Below are positions 1 through 6,342 of a DNA stretch of 12,053 nt, piece after piece. A program made the translations under genes and the position numbers. How positions within the stretch are numbered: position 1 is the stretch's first letter; every line of letters starts with the position of its first letter. The notes under the pieces are model-generated. The model saw only the letters and a program-made list of their open reading frames with translations, was not told the origin of the DNA and made no database searches. This DNA comes from an uncultured Capnocytophaga sp. (GTDB lineage: Bacteria > Bacteroidota > Bacteroidia > Flavobacteriales > Flavobacteriaceae), in NCBI RefSeq assembly GCF_938029845.1, contig NZ_CALHGG010000121.1:1-12053 (forward strand). Reading direction: 5' to 3'.

Positions 1-2
1 GG

Positions 3-923
3 ATTGCAATTACAGACATTTATGAAGAATGTGATATAAATTCTTATGATATAGAATTCGATGAGTTCTATTTTGTAGATGAAAACACATTAATTTTATC
101 AGGCTTTAAAGGGATAGGTACCCCTTCTCGGACAGGTATTATTTTTATATCAAAAGACTTAGGGAAGACATATCACAAAATAGAATTTGTTAATGAGAAT
201 ATTTATTTCATTTCAGTATCTAAAGACTATTGCTTAATTGAAACTGAAAAAACAGACAATCAAAGAAATGCCTATTTGTTAAACAATTCAAATTTAAAGT
301 ATGAAAAAATAGGAGAATATGATGGATCTATTTTCTCTTATGGAGCTTTTAATGGGAAAATCTTAGAATGTATATCCTATGATATTCCTAAATTTACAGA
401 TATAGAGACGCATAAAATATATAATATACCTGAAAATTGGCAACATAAAAAATACCGATTACACTCAGATAATACATTATATTATGTGGAAAACAAGAAC
501 TTATACACTTACAATCTTCTCACCCAAAAGGAAGCAGTGAAAGTATTGTCTCAGAATTACGATGTTTTGTATTTGAAAAATGACGATATTTTCTTGGTGA
601 AATTTAATTTTTTAAAAGATAAAGCTACCTTGTATAATTTAGAAGAAAGAGAAATATATACTGAATCTGAAGAAGAAATAAAATACTATAAATATAAAGA
701 TTTTATATGTTATTACAAATCTTCCATTCCTTATATAACACTAAATTACTCTTTTGATAAAGGGAAAAATTGGTATTCTTATGAAGCGGATAATTTTTTT
801 GCAGTTTCCCGTCCTGTTGCTTATTATAAAGACAGATATATCGTATTAAAAGGAGGCGTATACCGAAATTCCGAGAAAGAAAAAGGAGGAGGAAGAATAA
901 TGGTAGGAGAATTCGTGAAATAA
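3..923 (+). CDS. Asp-box beta-propeller protein, 5' end outside the window
   Basis: The reading frame is open from the first complete codon (position 3) to TAA at 921-923, giving 306 visible residues; the true start lies left of the window. The TTG at 276 is inside this frame and is not a start. Two Asp-box (BNR) motifs are visible: SKDLGKTY at visible residues 50-57 and SFDKGKNW at 250-257. Asp boxes mark beta-hairpins of sialidase, sortilin and Ycf48-type propellers, and the short strand-forming segments rich in Tyr, Phe and Ile between them fit a propeller. No catalytic sialidase residues are identifiable, so a binding or structural role is more likely than an enzyme; this is inference. 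The end (GRIMVGEFVK) looks like a natural last strand, so the transposase remnant just downstream probably did not truncate it. The gene is AT-rich compared with the genes to its right: 16 G+C among the first 60 bases. The specific function is not recognised. Confidence 0.72.
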   Translation: MAITDIYEECDINSYDIEFDEFYFVDENTLILSGFKGIGTPSRTGIIFISKDLGKTYHKIEFVNENIYFISVSKDYCLIETEKTDNQRNAYLLNNSNLKYEKIGEYDGSIFSYGAFNGKILECISYDIPKFTDIETHKIYNIPENWQHKKYRLHSDNTLYYVENKNLYTYNLLTQKEAVKVLSQNYDVLYLKNDDIFLVKFNFLKDKATLYNLEEREIYTESEEEIKYYKYKDFICYYKSSIPYITLNYSFDKGKNWYSYEADNFFAVSRPVAYYKDRYIVLKGGVYRNSEKEKGGGRIMVGEFVK

Positions 924-927
924 TTTG

Positions 928-1417
928 GATAGTAGTCATACACATTGGAAAATCAGCAGGTTATCAAGCAAGAAAAAAAGCTGTAACCACCAATAGTATT
1001 TTTTTGTGTGATAATAAAGGGCAAATGATAGCAATGGGAAGCCCTAAAGCAGGAAATCACAATGACTTATATGAAATAGAAGAAGTACTAAAAGAAATCT
1101 TAGCTTTATTAGAAGAAGCAGGAATAGAGCACAAAGGTCTGTTTCTCAATGCTGATGCAGGATTTGATAGTAAGTCTCTTAGAGAGTTTTTAGAAAGCAA
1201 AGAAATTATAGCAAATATTAAACCTAATCCCCGAAATGGAGAGCAACCAGATGTTTATTTTGATGAAGAATTGTACAAAAATAGGTTTAAAATTGAACAA
1301 GCAAATGGTTGGCTTGACGGATATAAAGGTTTGATAATGAGATATGAGTATCTTGATGTAACTTGGATTGGAATGCTCCTATTATGGTTTATCTCCAAGT
1401 TCCTCAAAAAAGTCTAA
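928..1417 (+). pseudogene. IS5-family-type transposase, C-terminal remnant with frameshift
   Basis: This is the C-terminal part of a DDE transposase resembling Bacteroidota IS5-type elements. The main open frame can be read from about 947 (GKSAGYQARKKAVTTNS) to TAA at 1415-1417. The motif expected just before it, holding the first catalytic Asp (DSSHT), is at 928-942 but in another frame, so a small indel lies near 943-952. Further landmarks are GNHNDLYEIE, the second Asp in NADAGFD (codon 1154-1156) and the catalytic Glu in FKIEQANGWLD (codon 1295-1297). The N-terminal half is absent and the left edge is at the stop codon of the preceding gene. The TTG at 1004 could open a 137-residue frame but lies in the middle of the conserved domain, so it is not a genuine start. 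No terminal inverted repeats were found. The family name rests on motif recognition by eye; its status as a dead remnant is well supported. Confidence 0.75.
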
Positions 1418-1436
1418 ACACATTTAATTATAAAAG

Positions 1437-2732
1437 ATGTTAAATAAAGCCCTTACTGCTGTAAGCGAAGTAGAAAACGCTTACCACACTTGGAAAACAC
1501 GCCCTTTAGCTTCGCGTAAAGAAAGTATTGTTCGCATCAAGGAAAAGCTCCTTGCCCATAGTGAAGAATACGCCAAAGCTATCACCACTGATATGAATAA
1601 GCCTTTGGCACAATCTCTTGCTGAAGTCAAGAAGTGTGCTACGCTATGTGATTATTACCTAACCCACATAGACGATTTTCTCCGCCCACAACCCTTACAG
1701 AGTAGTTGGAGCGAGAGTTATGTGCGCTTAGACCCCTTAGGAGTTCTTTTGGCTGTCATGCCGTGGAACTTCCCTTTTTGGCAAGTATTCCGTGTAGCTA
1801 TTCCCAACCTGCTATTAGGAAATGTATTAGTAGTAAAACACGCCTCCAATGTTCCTACTGCTGCGGCATTGTTGGAAGAAATCTTTCTTGATGAATCCTT
1901 AGGTTTTCCTATTTATAAGAACCTGCCTTTGCCAAGTCAACATGTAGAGGAAATCATCGCTCACCCTGCTATCAAGGGCGTTACTCTTACAGGAAGTGAG
2001 CCTGCAGGTAGGTCGGTAGCTCAGTGTGCTGGTAAGCACTTGAAGAAATCTGTTTTGGAATTAGGCGGAAGTGCTGCCTTTATCGTTTGTGAAGATGCAG
2101 ATCTAACAAAAGCGGTCACCACAGCCGTCAATGCCCGTATGCAGAATGCTGGACAGAGTTGTATTGCAGGTAAGCGTATCTTAGTGCAAGAATCCATAGC
2201 CCAATCCTTTATAGAAGCCTTTACCGAAAAAGTAAAAGGGCTCAAACAAGGAGACAAATACGACCTCAGTACCGAAATAGGCGCTATGGCAAGGGAAGAC
2301 TTGGCAATAGAAATAGAAGAAATGGTCAAGCAGAGCCTTGCCGAGGGAGCTACGCTACGCTGTGGCGGCAAACGTACCGGTGCTTTCTACACTCCTACAG
2401 TGCTTACAGACGTTACTCCTACCATGCGAGTATTCAGGGAAGAGACCTTTGGCCCAGTAGCGGTTATCACTACCTTCCGAGATTTTGAAGAGGCCATTGC
2501 GCTGAGCAACCAATCTGATTTTGGCTTAGGAGTAGCCATTTTCTCCCAAAATGTAGATTTTGTAAAATCACAAGCCCCTCGCTTTGACGAAGGTGCGGTA
2601 TATATCAATGAGATGCTCATCAGTGATCCACATTTGCCCTTTGGCGGTATCAAGAACTCAGGCTATGGTCGTGAGCTTTCCCACTTTGGCGTATGGGAGT
2701 TTGCCAATATCAAAACGGTAGTGGTGAAATAA
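1437..2732 (+). CDS. NAD(P)-dependent succinate-semialdehyde dehydrogenase-like enzyme, short N-terminus
   Basis: This 431-residue aldehyde dehydrogenase oxidises an aldehyde to an acid using NAD(P). The closest type I recognise is E. coli Sad/YneI (succinate semialdehyde to succinate): both share MPWNFPFWQ here (residues 108-116), the cofactor-site Lys in VKHASN (Lys134), the GSxxxG-like turn at 186-191, the catalytic base Glu208 in LELGG, the nucleophile Cys242 in GQSC, and the C-terminal GRELSHFG. All catalytic residues are present. It begins about 29 residues later than E. coli Sad, missing the first strands with the usual 'NPATGE'-like segment. An in-frame TAA at 1431-1433 rules out an upstream start in this frame. 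The transposase remnant stops only 19 bp upstream, leaving little room for a promoter, and no Shine-Dalgarno or TAnnTTTG element is visible. Expression and folding of the shortened protein are therefore uncertain. Its GC content (27 of 60 bases in 1501-1560) is well above that of the region to its left. Substrate is inferred from similarity only. Confidence 0.85.
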   Translation: MLNKALTAVSEVENAYHTWKTRPLASRKESIVRIKEKLLAHSEEYAKAITTDMNKPLAQSLAEVKKCATLCDYYLTHIDDFLRPQPLQSSWSESYVRLDPLGVLLAVMPWNFPFWQVFRVAIPNLLLGNVLVVKHASNVPTAAALLEEIFLDESLGFPIYKNLPLPSQHVEEIIAHPAIKGVTLTGSEPAGRSVAQCAGKHLKKSVLELGGSAAFIVCEDADLTKAVTTAVNARMQNAGQSCIAGKRILVQESIAQSFIEAFTEKVKGLKQGDKYDLSTEIGAMAREDLAIEIEEMVKQSLAEGATLRCGGKRTGAFYTPTVLTDVTPTMRVFREETFGPVAVITTFRDFEEAIALSNQSDFGLGVAIFSQNVDFVKSQAPRFDEGAVYINEMLISDPHLPFGGIKNSGYGRELSHFGVWEFANIKTVVVK

Positions 2733-2781
2733 TAATACGAATCAAGGGTTAAAAATTTTTTGTATAATCTAATTCATTATT

Positions 2782-2889
2782 AAGACGCAATAAATCAAGA
2801 CGCAATAAATTGCATCTCTACGGAAGACTACGCTAATCCATAATTGTCTTAGCCAGCGTTAGGGTAGAGACGCAATTTATTGCGTCTTA
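2782..2889. repeat. Composite palindromic repeat with 25-bp inverted arms plus a partial third copy
   Basis: The arm at 2797-2821 is the reverse complement of the arm at 2864-2888 with one mismatch. Each arm is itself nearly palindromic, with core GACGCAAT, a two-base centre and ATTGCGTC (right arm 2869-2886, extendable to 2868-2887; the left arm has one mismatch). A 14-bp piece of the same repeat (AAGACGCAATAAAT) stands at 2782-2795, directly before the left arm. About 42 bp lie between the arms. The layout fits a small non-autonomous palindromic element of the REP or MITE kind. It sits between the ends of two convergent genes, so it could fold in both transcripts and help end or protect them; no long T-run follows, so this role is inference. 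No target duplication was found. Confidence 0.8.
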
Positions 2890-2911
2890 GAAAATTAGTG
2901 AATCATTTTAC

Positions 2912-4072
2912 CTATTGGTTATCAAATAACCATTGGAGTATATATTGTTCCTTCTCATCAAAAGCAATTCCCCTACGTGCCATCACACGCTCAGCTACGG
3001 CAAAAGCCTCATCCAGATGGTATTTCTCAGCAGAGGCTCCCCAAGCAAAGTTGGGGATATATTTGCTTGGAAATCCAGCAGAGAAAAGGTTGGCAAAGAC
3101 CCCCACAGTGGTACCACTATTGATTTGGGTATTGATAGCTGTTTTCGAATGGTCTCCCATGAGTACCCCACAGAATTGCAACCCTGAAGAAGTATAATCA
3201 CCCTTTTGGTAATCCCATAGCTGTATGGTATTATAGGTGTTTTTGAGATTAGAAACATTGGTATCCGCCCCCAAGTTACACCACTGTCCCAATACGGAAT
3301 TGCCTAAGAAACCATCGTGCCCCTTGTTAGAATACCCCCAGATAACAGAGTTAGAAATCTCTCCCCCTACCTTACTATAAGGGCCTATGGTGGTCGCTCC
3401 ATAGAGCTTAGCCCCCATATTTACGGTAGCATGTTCACAAAGGGCGATAGGCCCACGTAGGTGGCTCCCCTCCATCACTTCGGCATCCTTACCTATGTAG
3501 ATCTTGCCTTTCTGACAATTGAGGGTAGCAAACTCGACCTTAGCACCTTCTTCTATAAAGAGGTTAGCCTTATCACCTAAAAAACCATTGGTTGGTGAAA
3601 GCGGTGCAGAAGTACGCCCTTTGGTAAGTAATTCAAAATCAAATTCAATAGCCTTATCATTATAGGTAAAAAGATCGGTGGGTTTTTCAAAAAGCACCAA
3701 AGGCTCTTCCCACTCTATGGAAGGTATAGACGAAAGGGTAATACTTTTCCCTAGGAAAGCCAATTGTCTTCCTTGATATGTAATAGACTCCCCTACCTCA
3801 AGAGAACGTACTTGTTCTAAAAATCGAGGTGTAGGTAAGAAATTAGCATAAATAAAGAGAGTTACCTCTTCTGATACACCTGTATAAGGATACTTTCCTT
3901 GAAGGTAATCCGCAGTTAGGTAATTCACTTGTGTTATCCCCAAAAGTCGTTGCCAGCGCTCAGCAAAAGTTAAAATACCTGCACGCAACTCAGCCGAAGG
4001 GCGGGTAAAAGTCAAAGGGAAAAAATCCTTTATAATGTTTTTATCCTCAAAGAGAAGTCGGTCTATTTTCAT
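2912..4072 (-). CDS. GlmU-family putative sugar nucleotidyltransferase with hexapeptide beta-helix
   Basis: This 386-residue protein resembles the Bacteroidota 'alternative GlmU' family. The N-terminal half carries that family's pattern RPxxxxRxGxxTxxExW (residues 24-40) in place of the GlmU pyrophosphorylase loop (LxAGxGTRM). The C-terminal half, about residues 165-345, is a left-handed beta-helix of hexapeptide repeats with the conserved stretches GHDGFLGNSVLGQWCNLGAD (251-270) and GVLMGDHSKTAINTQINSG (302-320), typical of acyltransferase or nucleotidyltransferase trimers. A role in making a nucleotide-activated sugar such as UDP-GlcNAc is inferred from family knowledge; the substrate is not proven by sequence. 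The start ATG is one base beyond the stop codon of the ribB-like gene, so the two are almost certainly co-transcribed and translationally coupled. It is the last gene of the minus-strand unit, ending 23 bp from the palindromic repeat. Confidence 0.85.
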   Translation of the reverse strand: MKIDRLLFEDKNIIKDFFPLTFTRPSAELRAGILTFAERWQRLLGITQVNYLTADYLQGKYPYTGVSEEVTLFIYANFLPTPRFLEQVRSLEVGESITYQGRQLAFLGKSITLSSIPSIEWEEPLVLFEKPTDLFTYNDKAIEFDFELLTKGRTSAPLSPTNGFLGDKANLFIEEGAKVEFATLNCQKGKIYIGKDAEVMEGSHLRGPIALCEHATVNMGAKLYGATTIGPYSKVGGEISNSVIWGYSNKGHDGFLGNSVLGQWCNLGADTNVSNLKNTYNTIQLWDYQKGDYTSSGLQFCGVLMGDHSKTAINTQINSGTTVGVFANLFSAGFPSKYIPNFAWGASAEKYHLDEAFAVAERVMARRGIAFDEKEQYILQWLFDNQ

Positions 4073-4073
4073 A

Positions 4074-5201
4074 TTAGTAGCTTACATAGTCTGTAATTTC
4101 CAAGCCATAGCCCGACATACCCACATAGCGAGAAGGTTCGGAGTTGGTAAGGAGTTTCATATGAGAAATACCAAGGTCTATCAGGATTTGAGCCCCTATA
4201 CCTATATCTTTTACTTGAGCAGCAGGTACTTGCGAAGGTGCTGGTTTGCCTTCCTGTGCAGCCTTGATCGCTTGGATACGGTGCAAGAGATTCTGAGAAT
4301 AACCTCCTTGGTTAATAACGATAAAAGCGCCCTTACCTGCAGCATCTATCTGTTGGAAGATACGATTGAGTTCATTGTCTTTCTTTCGCAAAAGTTCCAA
4401 GATATCATTACTGATAAAGTTGGCATGGATACGAGTCAATACAGGTTCGTCCTTAGCCCAAGTACCTTTGGTGAAAGCCAAGTGTATCTGCCCATTGGTT
4501 GTTTGTTCATAAGCTCGTAGGCGGAATTGCCCATAGTCTGTATCAATAGGAAAATCTTCTTTTTTGACAATAAGACTATCATGGCGCATACGATAAGCTA
4601 TCAAGTCCTCTATGGAAATAATCTTAAGATTATGTTTTTCAGCTACTTTCACTAGTTGTGGTAAGCGTGCCATAGAACCATCTTCATTGAGAATCTCAAT
4701 AAGAATACCCGCAGGTTCCAATCCTGCCAAGCGCGCCAAGTCCACCGCTGCTTCGGTATGGCCTGTACGACGAAGTACCCCTCCCTCCTTAGCCTTGAGA
4801 GGAAATATATGTCCTGGGCGACCAAAATCCTCTGGTTTGGTTTCTGGCTTTACAAGCGCCTTAATTGTCTTGGCTCGGTCAAATACAGAAATTCCGGTAG
4901 TACAACCCTCTCCCTTGAGATCTATAGAAACAGTAAATTGGGTATGGTGTAGTACGGTGTTGTTCTCCACCATCATATCCAAGCCCAATTCCTTACAACG
5001 CTTCTCCAACAAAGGGGCGCAGAGCAAGCCTCGCCCATGCTGGGTCATAAAGTTAATCATTTCAGGAGTTACTTTTTCAGCAGCAGCGATAAAGTCTCCT
5101 TCATTTTCACGGTTCTCATCATCTACTACGATGACGATTTTCCCCTGTTTGATATCCTCAATAGCCTCTTCTATGGTATTGAGTTTTATTTCTTGGTTCA
5201 T
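4074..5201 (-). CDS. ribB: 3,4-dihydroxy-2-butanone-4-phosphate synthase (RibB) with degenerate RibA domain
   Basis: This 375-residue cytosolic protein has two halves. Residues 1 to about 205 form an intact RibB domain, which converts ribulose 5-phosphate to 3,4-dihydroxy-2-butanone 4-phosphate plus formate for riboflavin synthesis. Its motifs are DDENRENEGD (27-36), HGRGLLC (55-61), GISVFDRAKTI (103-113), RPGHIFPL (128-135), RRTGHTEAAVDL (144-155) and EDGSMAR (173-179). The second half aligns with GTP cyclohydrolase II, keeping a start-like RIHA (257-260) and the C-terminal DIGIGAQILIDLGI (332-345) and KLLTNS (349-354), but it has lost the zinc ligands of the GEC-GDxFGSxRCDC region. Residues 205-375 contain no cysteine at all, and the RQEGRGIG-type loop reads INQGGYS. 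RibA activity is therefore not expected, and a separate ribA should exist elsewhere. This resembles the RibBX type of fusion. It lies 34 bp downstream of the barrel-protein gene, with no room for an FMN riboswitch, and one base before the GlmU-like gene. Confidence 0.93.
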   Translation of the reverse strand: MNQEIKLNTIEEAIEDIKQGKIVIVVDDENRENEGDFIAAAEKVTPEMINFMTQHGRGLLCAPLLEKRCKELGLDMMVENNTVLHHTQFTVSIDLKGEGCTTGISVFDRAKTIKALVKPETKPEDFGRPGHIFPLKAKEGGVLRRTGHTEAAVDLARLAGLEPAGILIEILNEDGSMARLPQLVKVAEKHNLKIISIEDLIAYRMRHDSLIVKKEDFPIDTDYGQFRLRAYEQTTNGQIHLAFTKGTWAKDEPVLTRIHANFISNDILELLRKKDNELNRIFQQIDAAGKGAFIVINQGGYSQNLLHRIQAIKAAQEGKPAPSQVPAAQVKDIGIGAQILIDLGISHMKLLTNSEPSRYVGMSGYGLEITDYVSY

Positions 5202-5235
5202 TAATTTATTATTTATTTATTATGAAATTCTTGAA

Positions 5236-5712
5236 TTACCATAGCCTCAAATCATCACTACTCTCCGCATTAGAAAGATTAAGCACAAGTGTAAAAGTAA
5301 GTCCCTTAAAGACTGTATCTCGGCGGAAAGGAATAGAATACCCCACATAGGCCTGATGAACATTAAAAAAAGAAAGGCCTACACGAGGCTGGAGAGCATG
5401 GGTATTGAGCGAGGCTCCAAAGCCCAAGAGAATGAGGCTAAACTCATATCCTATCTCAGGTACAATTTCCATTTTGGACTGCTTACGCCCGTCTTCGGTA
5501 AGGGTGTTTTGTGTTCCTAAGTGCACTCCTGCATAGAGTGAACGGCTTACCCAGTTATACTCTGTATTGAGAGATCCCCCTACAAAACCCAAGTTATGGG
5601 AGCGATTGGTATGGGTAAAGGCCGCCCTTACTCCCCAATATTCAAAATCATCAAAACCTTGTGCTCCAGCTCCTAAGGGAAGAAACAACAAAAAGAAAAA
5701 TAGACTTCTCAT
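5236..5712 (-). CDS. Small exported barrel-like protein, probably outer membrane
   Basis: This is a 158-residue protein when started at ATG 5712-5710. It opens with Met-Arg, a hydrophobic stretch (LFFFLLFLPL) and AGAQG, a good signal peptide with cleavage near AGA or GAQ. The mature part alternates polar and hydrophobic/aromatic residues in strand-like runs with Gly-rich turns, for example GVRAAFTHTNRSHNLGF and SLYAGVHLG, and ends with GLTFTLVLNLSN and a short tail closing in Trp, as in small outer-membrane beta-barrels. I do not recognise a named family. An ATG ten codons upstream (5742-5740) is in frame, but it overlaps the -7 promoter element and would put charged residues before the signal peptide, so I reject it. 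It is the first gene of a unit with ribB (34 bp) and the GlmU-like gene. Its link to riboflavin or sugar metabolism is unknown. Confidence 0.65.
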   Translation of the reverse strand: MRSLFFFLLFLPLGAGAQGFDDFEYWGVRAAFTHTNRSHNLGFVGGSLNTEYNWVSRSLYAGVHLGTQNTLTEDGRKQSKMEIVPEIGYEFSLILLGFGASLNTHALQPRVGLSFFNVHQAYVGYSIPFRRDTVFKGLTFTLVLNLSNAESSDDLRLW

Positions 5713-5739
5713 AAAATTCTTATTTAGAAATTCCCTTTG

Positions 5740-5747
5740 CAAAAGTA
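5740..5747 (-). promoter_or_regulatory. Bacteroidota -7 promoter element for the barrel-protein/ribB unit
   Basis: The minus strand reads TACTTTTG here, an exact match to the Bacteroidota -7 consensus TAnnTTTG. It lies 27 bp upstream of the chosen ATG (5712), leaving a short leader. No convincing -33 TTTG at the usual spacing is visible. The likely transcription start, a few bases downstream, would exclude the alternative ATG at 5742 from the message. Confidence 0.65.
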
Positions 5748-5801
5748 CAACTTTTTTCTAAATCCTCCACATTTCCAAAAGAATTATTTCTCTAAAAGAT
5801 T

Positions 5802-5829
5802 AACAATTAACCATTAATCATTAATCATT
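5802..5829. repeat. Four AT-rich heptad units upstream of the bacilliredoxin promoter
   Basis: Four exact 7-nt units follow each other: AACAATT, AACCATT, AATCATT and AATCATT, ending 8 bp before the -7 element at 5838. The same AAYMATT type of unit, in the same orientation relative to the downstream gene, is found upstream of the phosphomutase gene. The position would suit an AT-rich upstream activating or spacing sequence; that role is inference. Confidence 0.7.
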
Positions 5830-5837
5830 ATTTTTCG

Positions 5838-5845
5838 TATCTTTG
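5838..5845 (+). promoter_or_regulatory. Bacteroidota -7 promoter element for the bacilliredoxin gene
   Basis: The sequence TATCTTTG matches TAnnTTTG exactly and stands 28 bp before the ATG at 5874. No clear -33 element is seen at 19-20 bp spacing; the heptad tract occupies that place. It is arranged back to back with the promoter of the minus-strand unit, about 90 bp apart. Confidence 0.7.
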
Positions 5846-5873
5846 TCCCCACGAATAAATAATACTAAAAATT

Positions 5874-6284
5874 ATGTATCCACCTGAAATAGTAGCTCCT
5901 ATGATAGCGGAGCTTGAAAATGCAGGCTTTGAATCACTCCATACCGTAAGTGCAGTAGATGAAGCTATTAAGCGTCCTGGCACTACCCTTGTAGTGGTGA
6001 ATTCCGTATGTGGTTGTGCAGCAAGAAATGCCCGTCCTGCGGTACTCTTAAGCCTCGAAAATGCTAAAAAGCCAGACCACTTAGTAACAGTTTTTGCAGG
6101 CTTCGATATCGATGCCACCGCTCAGATGCGAGATTATATGCTACCTTTTCCTCCTTCTTCCCCTAGTATTGCCCTCTTCAAGGACGGAGAGTTGGTACAT
6201 ATGTTAGAGAGACACCATATAGAAGGACGTTTTGCGGAAGCAATTGCTGAAAACTTAGAAGCAGCCTATAATGAATTTTGTTAA
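5874..6284 (+). CDS. BrxA/BrxB (YphP/YqiW)-family bacilliredoxin
   Basis: This 136-residue thioredoxin-fold protein belongs to the DUF1094 family (B. subtilis YphP/BrxA and YqiW/BrxB), at the usual full length. It carries the family's CGC active site in VNSVCGCAARNARP (Cys46, Cys48) and the conserved PSSPSIALFKDGELVH and ERHHIEG segments (about 94-109 and 112-118). In Firmicutes these proteins remove bacillithiol from mixed disulfides on oxidised proteins; the same role in a Bacteroidota host is inferred from the family. A third cysteine is the last residue (Cys136). The gene has its own -7 element at 5838-5845 and an intrinsic terminator right after the stop, so it appears to be a single-gene unit. 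B. subtilis has two paralogues; which one this corresponds to cannot be decided here, so no symbol is given. Confidence 0.93.
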   Translation: MYPPEIVAPMIAELENAGFESLHTVSAVDEAIKRPGTTLVVVNSVCGCAARNARPAVLLSLENAKKPDHLVTVFAGFDIDATAQMRDYMLPFPPSSPSIALFKDGELVHMLERHHIEGRFAEAIAENLEAAYNEFC

Positions 6285-6294
6285 ATAAAAGACT

Positions 6295-6331
6295 AAATCC
6301 AATGAAAAAGTGCTTTTCATTGGATTTTTTT
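6295..6331 (+). terminator. Intrinsic terminator after the bacilliredoxin gene
   Basis: A perfect 14-bp stem (6295-6308 with 6314-6327) closes a 5-base loop (AGTGC), and an uninterrupted T-run fills 6325-6331. It starts 10 bp after the bacilliredoxin stop codon. The T-run ends only 11 bp before the ATG of the channel gene. Confidence 0.9.
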
Positions 6332-6342
6332 ATTTGTTTGAG

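Noticed and set aside
703..945. Minus-strand ORF opposite the propeller gene
   Set aside because: Low-complexity antisense frame of an AT-rich gene, without recognisable domain or start signals.
1004..1417. Intact small transposase gene of 137 residues
   Set aside because: Its TTG start is in the middle of the catalytic domain, and conserved sequence continues upstream with a frameshift.
4074..4580. Active GTP cyclohydrolase II half (RibBA)
   Set aside because: No cysteine occurs in residues 205-375, so the zinc site required for the reaction is missing.
5202..5235. FMN riboswitch ahead of ribB
   Set aside because: Only 34 AT-rich bases separate ribB from the gene before it; there is no room for the conserved FMN element and none of its motifs are seen.
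4612..5244. 210-codon plus-strand ORF opposite ribB
   Set aside because: It is antisense to the well-conserved RibB domain and is Ser/Arg-rich in the way typical of shadow frames.
5713..5742. Longer start for the barrel-protein gene
   Set aside because: The ATG overlaps the -7 promoter element and would place a charged extension before a good signal peptide.
6310..6342. Upstream GTG start for the channel gene
   Set aside because: The codon lies in the terminator loop and the added residues would be encoded by the terminator stem; ATG at 6343 gives a normal channel N-terminus.
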